Positions 25,990-32,330 of a DNA stretch of 64,000 bases are shown here, piece after piece. The DNA is from Hufsiella ginkgonis (GTDB lineage Bacteria; Bacteroidota; Bacteroidia; Sphingobacteriales; Sphingobacteriaceae), in NCBI RefSeq assembly GCF_009834915.1, contig NZ_WVHS01000001.1:1-64000 (forward strand), in the 5' to 3' direction. How positions within the stretch are numbered: position 1 is the stretch's first letter; each line of letters begins with the position of its first letter. The position numbers and the translations under genes were made by a program. The notes beneath the pieces were generated by a model. The model searched no databases and was not told the DNA's origin. It saw only the letters and a program-made list of their open reading frames with translations.

Positions 25990-26412
25990 TTAGAACGGGA
26001 GGTCGTCGGCGCCTGCAAATTCGTTCCGCTTATCGTCGTTTCGAACCGGCTGCCCGGCATGAACGGCCTCTTCTTCGAAATCGCTTTTGCGGCCAAGCAT
26101 GGTGAAGTTTTCCGCCACCACTTCGGTGGTATACTTCTTGTGGCCTTCTTTATCTTCGAAGGACCGGGTGCGGAGTTTACCCTCTATGTATACGAGTTTG
26201 CCTTTTTGAAGATATTTCGACGCTATTTCGGCCAATCCGCGCCACATCACGATGTTGTGCCATTCGGTCTGCTCTATTTTGCGACCGTCTTTGTTGAATG
26301 TTTCTGAGGTCGCCAGCGGAAAGCTGGCAACAGTAACGCCTCCCTCCAGGTGGCGCACTTCGGGATCTTTGCCGAGGTGCCCCACCAGGATCACTTTGTT
26401 AATACCTGGCAT
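25990..26412 (-). CDS. ssb: Single-stranded DNA-binding protein
   Basis: 140 residues. The OB fold is clear from MPGINKVILVGHLGKDPEVRH through EWHNIVMWRGLAEIASKYLQKGKLVYIEGKL (to about 105), followed by a short acidic tail ending DDLPF, the protein-interaction tip. It is shorter than E. coli SSB because the linker is short. It starts 3 bases after the mutY stop on the same strand, so the two are probably co-transcribed. Confidence 0.96.
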   Translation of the reverse strand: MPGINKVILVGHLGKDPEVRHLEGGVTVASFPLATSETFNKDGRKIEQTEWHNIVMWRGLAEIASKYLQKGKLVYIEGKLRTRSFEDKEGHKKYTTEVVAENFTMLGRKSDFEEEAVHAGQPVRNDDKRNEFAGADDLPF

Positions 26413-26415
26413 GTG

Positions 26416-27483
26416 TTAATTGGTTAAGTTAAATTGAATCTCAGGATAATTTTTCAGGAATGCAAAAATTAATTTTGGCATAGCCAGTTTATCCAGGCTC
26501 TCCGGGTCAACATATATCCAGCCCGAATTGTTCAAAAAAAACTCTTCAAAACCGGACAGAATAATAAAGGTCGCCGCTATATTTTGATGGGTAAGCACAT
26601 GTTTTACAGGACCATACACATTTCCGACGACAGCCTGCGTTCCAAAAGCCTGTGTAAATTCAGGTGATATCAGCAGATCGGCCGGGCTGGTTAACGCGTT
26701 GGTCTCTATCAACGGCAGTTCATACATGTTTTGCCATATGTCGCCCGGCCCGCGCTTGTTCATCAGCATCCTGCCATCGCGTTGTGCAACGATGTAATTA
26801 AAATATCGCTGCCTGCTTGCCTTCTTCTTGTCTTTCACGGGAAGATCGGCTGTTTTCCCGAGCTGGTAAGCCAGGCATCCGGGGCGAAGCGGGCAGGTGG
26901 GACATTCGGGTTTGGGCCGGCATTGAAGCGCGCCAAACTCCATGATCGCCTGGTTATATAAAGCCGGATACCGCGGGTCGATCAGCTCATTGGCCAGGCG
27001 GGTAAAGGTCTTCTTGCCGGCAGTGCTGTTGATGGGTGTATCTATATTGAAATAACGGGATAATACCCTGAATACATTTCCATCTACCACCGCCCGCTTT
27101 TCATTCTCCGCGAACGATGAGATCGCTGCCGCGGTATATTCTCCGATGCCTTTAAGCCCGATCAAAGCCTGGTAGCTCCCGGGGAAAATTCCGCCGTGCG
27201 TGCGCATCACCAGGCCCGCGGTATGGTGCATATTGCGGCCGCGCGAGTAGTACCCCAGCCCCTGCCACATTTTGAGGATTTCATCTTCTGTTGCTGCCGC
27301 GAAATCGGCAACCGTGGGATACTTTTCGCTAAACCTGTAGTAATAAGGCATCCCCTGGTCTACCCGGGTTTGCTGCAGGATCACTTCCGAAAGCCAGATC
27401 AGGTAAGGATCGCGCGTTTTCCGCCAGGGAAGGTCGCGTTTATGGAGATGGTACCAGCTGATCACTTCCTGTGTAAAGTTCAT
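26416..27483 (-). CDS. mutY: A/G-specific adenine glycosylase
   Basis: 355 residues. Catalytic Glu is in WLSEVILQQTRV (about 34) and Asp in VDGNVFRVLSRYF (about 134). The helix-hairpin-helix is LIGLKGIGEYTAAAI. The 4Fe-4S ligands read C-x5-C-x2-C-x5-C (ALQCRPKPECPTCPLRPGC), one residue shorter between the first two cysteines than the usual C-x6-C. The C-terminal part is the Nudix-like 8-oxoG recognition domain. MutY removes adenine opposite 8-oxoguanine. A -7 box (27516-27523, minus) lies 33 bases upstream, and ssb follows 3 bases after the stop. Confidence 0.94.
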   Translation of the reverse strand: MNFTQEVISWYHLHKRDLPWRKTRDPYLIWLSEVILQQTRVDQGMPYYYRFSEKYPTVADFAAATEDEILKMWQGLGYYSRGRNMHHTAGLVMRTHGGIFPGSYQALIGLKGIGEYTAAAISSFAENEKRAVVDGNVFRVLSRYFNIDTPINSTAGKKTFTRLANELIDPRYPALYNQAIMEFGALQCRPKPECPTCPLRPGCLAYQLGKTADLPVKDKKKASRQRYFNYIVAQRDGRMLMNKRGPGDIWQNMYELPLIETNALTSPADLLISPEFTQAFGTQAVVGNVYGPVKHVLTHQNIAATFIILSGFEEFFLNNSGWIYVDPESLDKLAMPKLIFAFLKNYPEIQFNLTN

Positions 27484-27515
27484 AGGTTGAGGATGTTTTT
27501 TATTAAAACGAGCGG

Positions 27516-27523
27516 CAAAAATA
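27516..27523 (-). promoter_or_regulatory. -7 box of mutY-ssb
   Basis: TATTTTTG on the minus strand, 33 bases before the mutY ATG. No clear -33 TTG. Confidence 0.4.
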
Positions 27524-27595
27524 CCTTACTGATTGTTTTATAAGCAGTTGATCGAAAAAAACTTCAAATTATTTCAGCAAATCAATTTAAAGCAA

Positions 27596-27603
27596 TACTT
27601 TTG
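27596..27603 (+). promoter_or_regulatory. -7 box of the HU gene
   Basis: TACTTTTG matches TAnnTTTG; the -33 site is TTC (27573-27575) at 20-base spacing. The predicted leader is about 45 bases. Confidence 0.5.
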
Positions 27604-27654
27604 CAACCCCAATCTGAGAGAAGATCCGGGTAAATAATTATAACAAAACAGAAC

Positions 27655-27954
27655 ATGACTAAAGCAGAAATTATTGCAGAGATCGCTAACAAGACAGGTA
27701 TTGAAAAAGTTGACGTTCAGGAAACTGTAGAAGCATTCTTTAAGGTAATCAAAACTTCGATGATCAAAGGTGATAATGTATACGTTAGAGGCTTTGGAAG
27801 CTTTGTGGTGAAAAAAAGGGCTGAAAAAACAGCACGTAACATTTCCAAAAATACAGCAATTATTATCCCCGAGCATTTCGTACCGAGCTTTAAACCTGCT
27901 AAAGTATTTATCGAGAAAGTAAAGACCGGCAACAAGAAAAAAGCAACCGCTTAA
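27655..27954 (+). CDS. HU-family DNA-binding protein
   Basis: 99 residues. The start MTKAEIIAEIANKTGI and the arm region (KTARNISKNTAIIIPEHFVPSFKPAKVF, about 60-85) are typical of HU/IHF. A conserved VRGFGSFVVKKRAEK is at about 43-57. The C-terminus has an extra basic tail (KTGNKKKATA). It compacts and bends DNA. It leads a plus-strand run of HU, TPR protein, COX24-like and RNase E/G, with a 10-base gap to the TPR gene. Confidence 0.95.
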   Translation: MTKAEIIAEIANKTGIEKVDVQETVEAFFKVIKTSMIKGDNVYVRGFGSFVVKKRAEKTARNISKNTAIIIPEHFVPSFKPAKVFIEKVKTGNKKKATA

Positions 27955-27964
27955 GTTCTTATTC

Positions 27965-28813
27965 ATGATTCATAGAAAGCAAATAGCAGTTATTTCGTTG
28001 GTAGTAGTACTGATGGGATTGTTGCTTTCTATGAATATTAAAGGGCTCGTTAAGCCCAAAGAGCAACGCAATGTGAATGGAACAGTAGCCGGCGGGCCAT
28101 CTGCAGCCGCCAGCGTATCTGTAGAAAGCGTTTCGGCGCTTGCCAAACCCGAACTTACGGCAAACTTCGCCAAACAGGTGGCCGACCTGGAAGAAGCACT
28201 GAGCCAGGCACCCGGGGAGAAAAAGATCGGCCTTGAAAAGCAACTGGCCCAAAAATGGGAGGATGTAAATCAACCCGGCCCGGCTGCATTCTATCATGAA
28301 ATGGTAGCCGTAAGGGAAAACACGTACAACGCATGGCTTAAAACGGGCGATGCTTTCAGTAACGCACAGCAAAATACGCAGGACACACTCATACAGCCCG
28401 CATTGGGCGAAAAAGCCATTAACGCTTACCAGAAGGCGCTGGAACTACAGCCCGGCAGCCGGGATGCGAAAATGGGACTTGGTGCCGCTTATGTGAACGG
28501 CTCTGCTAACCCGATGGCAGGGATCCAACTATTGCTTGCGGTAGTTAAAGAAGACCCTGATAACCTGAAAGCGAATAAAACACTGGGGTTGTTCTCGATG
28601 AGATCGGGCCAGTTTGATAAAGCGGTGAACCGGTTTAAGACAGTGATCCGCGTCAAAGAGGATTCAGAATCATGGTTTTACCTGGCTACCAGCTACGAAA
28701 ACCTGGGAATGAAGAAAGATGCGATCGATGCTTATGAAAAAAGTAAGGTGCTCGCAGCAGATCCCGGGTTATCCAAATTTGTAGATAAGAAGGTTGAAGA
28801 ATTGAAAAAGTAA
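27965..28813 (+). CDS. TPR-repeat protein with N-terminal membrane anchor
   Basis: 282 residues. A hydrophobic segment (about 7-25, IAVISLVVVLMGLLLSMNI) anchors the protein, followed by a linker and a tetratricopeptide array (about 100-282; for example AINAYQKALELQPGSRDAKMGLGAAYVNG, FDKAVNRFKTVIRVKEDSESWFYLATSYENLGMKKDAIDAYEKS). TPRs are protein-interaction scaffolds; partners are unknown. Ten bases separate it from the HU stop. Confidence 0.85.
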   Translation: MIHRKQIAVISLVVVLMGLLLSMNIKGLVKPKEQRNVNGTVAGGPSAAASVSVESVSALAKPELTANFAKQVADLEEALSQAPGEKKIGLEKQLAQKWEDVNQPGPAAFYHEMVAVRENTYNAWLKTGDAFSNAQQNTQDTLIQPALGEKAINAYQKALELQPGSRDAKMGLGAAYVNGSANPMAGIQLLLAVVKEDPDNLKANKTLGLFSMRSGQFDKAVNRFKTVIRVKEDSESWFYLATSYENLGMKKDAIDAYEKSKVLAADPGLSKFVDKKVEELKK

Positions 28814-28847
28814 AAGAATTAATAATAACATTTAAAAATCTAAAGCT

Positions 28848-28937
28848 ATGCCAAGCGGTAAAAAAAGAAAAAGACATAAAATGGCCACTCACAAACGCAA
28901 AAAGCGTTTACGTAAAAACAGACATAAGAAAAAATAG
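28848..28937 (+). CDS. 29-residue basic protein, AURKAIP1/COX24-domain-like
   Basis: ATG 28848 to TAG 28937. About half the residues are Lys or Arg, in two runs (KKRKRHK and HKRKKRLRKNRHKKK), with MPSGKKRKRHK at the N-terminus. This matches the tiny COX24/AURKAIP1-type proteins seen upstream of the RNase E/G gene in Bacteroidota; their mitochondrial relative is a small-subunit ribosomal protein (mS38). A ribosome-associated role is therefore plausible, but is inference. It is 34 bases downstream of the TPR gene. The TAG lies inside a perfect hairpin (28933-28963). Confidence 0.8.
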   Translation: MPSGKKRKRHKMATHKRKKRLRKNRHKKK

Positions 28938-28963
28938 CCGATAGCTAATGGCTATCGGCTATT
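28933..28963 (+). promoter_or_regulatory. Perfect 13-bp hairpin over the COX24-like stop codon
   Basis: Arms AATAGCCGATAGC (28933-28945) and GCTATCGGCTATT (28951-28963) flank a 5-base loop; the TAG is within the first arm. There is no T run, so it is more likely a processing or regulatory hairpin than a terminator. It is one of two hairpins in the gap before the RNase E/G gene. Confidence 0.6.
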
Positions 28964-29004
28964 AGCCTTCGCTTCATTTTCTTAAAACTCATCGTGTATT
29001 AACG

Positions 29005-29030
29005 TGGCGGTTCCTCCGCCAGTAAAGGAG
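29005..29030 (+). promoter_or_regulatory. Hairpin and Shine-Dalgarno site of the RNase E/G gene
   Basis: TGGCGG / CCGCCA stem (29005-29010, 29016-29021) with loop TTCCT. A Shine-Dalgarno sequence AAAGGAG (29024-29030) follows, 7 bases before a TTG start codon (29038). Strong Shine-Dalgarno sites are rare in Bacteroidota. The CTCC at 29014-29017 could pair with GGAG (29027-29030), so the hairpin may compete with ribosome access. Confidence 0.55.
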
Positions 29031-29037
29031 TAGGCTG

Positions 29038-30591
29038 TTGGTAAAAGAATTAATTATCAATTCAACCCCCAACGGGGTGACTATCGCTTTACTGCAAGAC
29101 AAGCAACTCGTAGAACTTAACACTGAGCACATCAACAACAATTACGCTGTTGGTGACATCTATCTTGGCAAGATCAAAAAGATCATGCCTGGATTGAATG
29201 CTGCTTTTGTAGACGTGGGATATGAAAAAGATGCTTTCCTGCACTATCTTGACCTGGGTCCACAGGTACAGTCGCTGATAAAGCTGACTAAGATTGTAAA
29301 GAATGGCAGCTACAAAGATAAGCTGCTGAATAGTTTTAAACTGGAACAGGACATTAATAAGTCCGGTAAAATATCCGAGGTGCTGAGCCGTAACATGCTG
29401 TTACCCGTTCAGATCGCCAAAGAACCAATTTCTACGAAAGGTCCCCGCTTAAGTTCCGACTTATCCATTGCCGGCCGTTTCGTGGTGTTGGTGCCGTTCT
29501 CGGATGCGATCTCCATCTCGAAAAAGATCAGGAGCAACACCGAAAGATCGAGGCTTAAAAAGATCGTTGAAAGCATAAAGCCGAAGCATTTCGGCGTGAT
29601 CATCCGCACCGTTTCTGAAGGAAAAGGCGTTGCGGAACTTCAAAAAGACCTGCTGGACCTGATCGCAAAATGGGAAAATTTCTCTGTCAAGCTTCCCCTC
29701 ACCGAGCCTTCAAAAAAGGTACTGGGCGAGATGGGGCGTACCTCTACCATTCTTCGCGACATTCTGAATCCCGATTTTACGAATATTCATGTCGACGATC
29801 CCGCTATTTTCGAAGATATCCGCTCGTATGTGCACGAGATCTCGCCAGACCTTGAGCGAATCGTAAAGCTGTACAAGAATACGAAGGAACCTATCTTCGA
29901 TCACTTTGGCGTAGAGAAACAGATCAAAACCTCGTTTGGTAAAACGGTAAACCTGGCGGGCGGCGCCTATCTCGTGGTAGAACATACGGAAGCGCTCCAC
30001 GTGATCGACGTGAACAGCGGCAACCGCACCGCCAGCAAAGAGAATCAGGAAGACAACGCCCTGCAGGTGAATATGGAAGCCGCGCGGGAGATCGCCCGCC
30101 AGCTGCGCCTGCGCGACATGGGCGGGATCGTGGTGATCGATTTTATCGACATGCATAAACCGCAGAACCGCAAAGAACTGTTCGACTACCTGAAAGAACA
30201 GATGGCGCTCGACCGGGCAAAGCATACCATACTTCCGCCGAGTAAATTTGGGCTGGTACAGATCACCAGGCAGCGTGTACGCCCGGAAATGAACATCGTA
30301 ACCAACGAAAAATGCCCTGCCTGCAACGGCACAGGTGAAATTAAAGCCAGCATCGTGCTGATGGACGATATCCAGAATAACCTGAAATATATCCTCACCG
30401 AGCAGAACGAAAAAAACATTACCCTTTGCGTACATCCTTACATTGGCGCCTATATTAAGAAAGGAATATTTTCACGGCAGTGGCATTGGTTCCTTAAATA
30501 TGGTAAATGGATAAAAGTGAAGGAAGCCTCTTCTTATCACCTTACAGAGTTTCATTTCCTGAACTCGAGGGACGAGGAAATAAAGTTGTAA
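29038..30591 (+). CDS. rng: Ribonuclease E/G family endoribonuclease
   Basis: 517 residues from a TTG start (VKELIINSTPNGVTIALLQDKQLVELN). The S1 domain (about 35-130; GDIYLGKIKKIMPGLNAAFVDVGYEKDAFLHYLDLG), the 5'-sensor/RNase H region, the DNase I-like catalytic core with conserved VIDVNSGNRT and VVIDFIDM (Asp residues that bind Mg), and the zinc-link-like CPAC motif (about 427-430) are present. It ends soon after the small domain, like RNase G, and lacks the long degradosome tail of RNase E. A paired rny is at 12175. Confidence 0.92.
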   Translation: MVKELIINSTPNGVTIALLQDKQLVELNTEHINNNYAVGDIYLGKIKKIMPGLNAAFVDVGYEKDAFLHYLDLGPQVQSLIKLTKIVKNGSYKDKLLNSFKLEQDINKSGKISEVLSRNMLLPVQIAKEPISTKGPRLSSDLSIAGRFVVLVPFSDAISISKKIRSNTERSRLKKIVESIKPKHFGVIIRTVSEGKGVAELQKDLLDLIAKWENFSVKLPLTEPSKKVLGEMGRTSTILRDILNPDFTNIHVDDPAIFEDIRSYVHEISPDLERIVKLYKNTKEPIFDHFGVEKQIKTSFGKTVNLAGGAYLVVEHTEALHVIDVNSGNRTASKENQEDNALQVNMEAAREIARQLRLRDMGGIVVIDFIDMHKPQNRKELFDYLKEQMALDRAKHTILPPSKFGLVQITRQRVRPEMNIVTNEKCPACNGTGEIKASIVLMDDIQNNLKYILTEQNEKNITLCVHPYIGAYIKKGIFSRQWHWFLKYGKWIKVKEASSYHLTEFHFLNSRDEEIKL

Positions 30592-30600
30592 TCTAGTTTC

Positions 30601-30675
30601 GGCGGTTGGTTATCAGGTCCGTTATAGCGCTTTAAAAGGGCTAAGGGCTGATAACCGACCGCCGATAGCTTTTTT
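30601..30675 (+). terminator. Terminator of the RNase E/G gene
   Basis: Arms 30601-30616 and 30648-30663 (GGCGGTTGGTTATCAG with CTGATAACCGACCGCC) form a 16-bp stem with one G-U, around a loop with its own TAGC/GCTA pairing. A T6 run follows at 30670-30675. Confidence 0.8.
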
Positions 30676-30679
30676 CATT

Positions 30680-30687
30680 TAGCTTTG
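30680..30687 (+). promoter_or_regulatory. -7 box of radA
   Basis: TAGCTTTG matches TAnnTTTG and lies 20 bases before the ATG at 30707. No -33 TTG is visible at standard spacing. Confidence 0.45.
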
Positions 30688-30706
30688 TAGCATACTATTG
30701 TCGCTC

Positions 30707-32083
30707 ATGGCCAAAACAAAATCCGCTTATTTCTGCCAGAGTTGTGGTTACGAATCAGCTAAATGGCTGGGTAAATGCCCTTCGTGCGGCCAATGGAACA
30801 CGTTTGTGGAAGAGGTGATCGAAAAGGCGTCGGGCCAGGCGCCTACCTGGAAAACGGCCTCCTCTCCGATAAAACGTGTCGCCACGCCAGCAGCCATCCA
30901 GGATATCCAGTTTAGCGAAACCAACCGGCTTATCACGTCCGACCAGGAGCTGAACCGCGTACTAGGCGGCGGCATCGTGGGCGGCTCACTCGTACTCATC
31001 GGCGGAGAGCCCGGGATCGGGAAATCAACGCTGATGCTGCAGCTGGCCCTCAACCTTCCGGAATTAAAAGTGCTGTATGTATCAGGAGAGGAAAGTGAGC
31101 AGCAGATTAAAATGCGTGCCGACCGCCTGGCGGGAAGCGGGAAGGAAACGTTTATACTCACGGAAACCTCCACGCAGCACATTTTTAAACAAATAGAGCT
31201 GCTAGAACCCGGGATCGTGATCGTGGACTCCATCCAAACCCTGTACTCAGCACACATCGAGTCGACCCCGGGGAGCGTATCGCAGGTGCGGGAATGTACC
31301 GCAGAACTGCTGCGTTTCGCCAAAGAAAGCGGGACCCCCGTCTTCCTGATCGGGCATATCACCAAGGATGGCGCTATCGCCGGGCCTAAGATCCTCGAAC
31401 ATATGGTAGACACCGTACTGCAGTTTGAAGGCGATCGCCACCATGTTTACCGGATTCTCCGCGCCGTAAAGAACCGGTTCGGCTCCGCATCGGAACTTGG
31501 CATTTACGAGATGCAGGGCAACGGGTTGCGGGAAGTATCCAATCCTTCCGAAATCCTTCTTTCTTTACGGGAAGAGCCGTTAAGCGGCATCACGATCTCC
31601 GCCATGCTAGAAGGGCTTCGCCCGATGCTGATAGAGACGCAGGCATTGGTGAGCGCTTCAGCCTATGGTACTCCCCAACGATCGGCTACCGGGTTCGACA
31701 CACGCAGGATGAACATGCTGCTTGCCGTGCTGGAAAAACGGTGCGGTTTCAGGCTAAGCGCTAAAGATGTGTTCCTGAACATTGCCGGCGGGTTGCGGGT
31801 AGAAGATCCCGCAATCGACCTGGGAATTATCGTGGCGATCATTTCGTCTCACGAGGATATCCCTGTACCTGTAAAGATCTGCTTTGCCGGCGAAGTCGGC
31901 CTTTCCGGCGAGATCCGCGCGGTAAACCGGATCGAGCAGCGCATCGCGGAAGCACAGAAGCTTGGCTTCGAAAAAATTTATATTTCTAAATACAACAAGA
32001 AAGGGCTCGACACCAGTAGATTTGCCATTGAGATAAAAACGGTGGCTAAAGTAGAGGATGTATTTTCTTCCTTATTTGGCTAA
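30707..32083 (+). CDS. radA: DNA repair protein RadA (Sms)
   Basis: 458 residues from ATG 30707. The N-terminal zinc finger is CQSCGYESAKWLGKCPSC (about 10-27). Walker A is GGEPGIGKST (about 100-109), the RadA-specific KNRFG motif follows (KNRFGSASELGIYEM), and a Lon-like C-terminal domain with no active Lon protease triad closes the protein. RadA acts in recombination-branch migration. The TTG at 30698 lies between the -7 box and the ATG; I prefer the ATG. Confidence 0.95.
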   Translation: MAKTKSAYFCQSCGYESAKWLGKCPSCGQWNTFVEEVIEKASGQAPTWKTASSPIKRVATPAAIQDIQFSETNRLITSDQELNRVLGGGIVGGSLVLIGGEPGIGKSTLMLQLALNLPELKVLYVSGEESEQQIKMRADRLAGSGKETFILTETSTQHIFKQIELLEPGIVIVDSIQTLYSAHIESTPGSVSQVRECTAELLRFAKESGTPVFLIGHITKDGAIAGPKILEHMVDTVLQFEGDRHHVYRILRAVKNRFGSASELGIYEMQGNGLREVSNPSEILLSLREEPLSGITISAMLEGLRPMLIETQALVSASAYGTPQRSATGFDTRRMNMLLAVLEKRCGFRLSAKDVFLNIAGGLRVEDPAIDLGIIVAIISSHEDIPVPVKICFAGEVGLSGEIRAVNRIEQRIAEAQKLGFEKIYISKYNKKGLDTSRFAIEIKTVAKVEDVFSSLFG

Positions 32084-32274
32084 TCGCTTTATTAAATTTA
32101 TATCTTAATTTAAATCGTGTCGCTATCTGAACCGGACTTCTCTGCAGCCTATTCTTATGCTGATCACCTCCGTAGGCGATATTGTGACAACCCCCGGTAC
32201 TGCAAGGCTTTAGCGTTATGCTGGAAGAAGTCTTCGCTAACGTAAAGTAATAGTTAAGTGATAAATTTAAACAC

Positions 32275-32305
32275 ATAAGCCCGGGAAGATCATTCACGGG
32301 CTTAT
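32275..32305 (-). terminator. Possible terminator of carB
   Basis: ATAAGCCCG (32275-32283) and CGGGCTTAT (32297-32305) form a 9-bp stem 26 bases past the carB stop, with only a weak T run. The rest of the gap to radA (32084-32274) holds nothing I recognise. Confidence 0.45.
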
Positions 32306-32330
32306 CCCGCTATTGGATATATTCGGAAGC

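Noticed and set aside
29710-30435. Long antisense ORF (241 codons) inside the RNase E/G gene
   Set aside because: It is wholly antisense to a well-recognised gene, and its translation looks like no protein family. Similar shadow ORFs at 36517-37227, 59652-60341 and 32835-33491 were set aside for the same reason.
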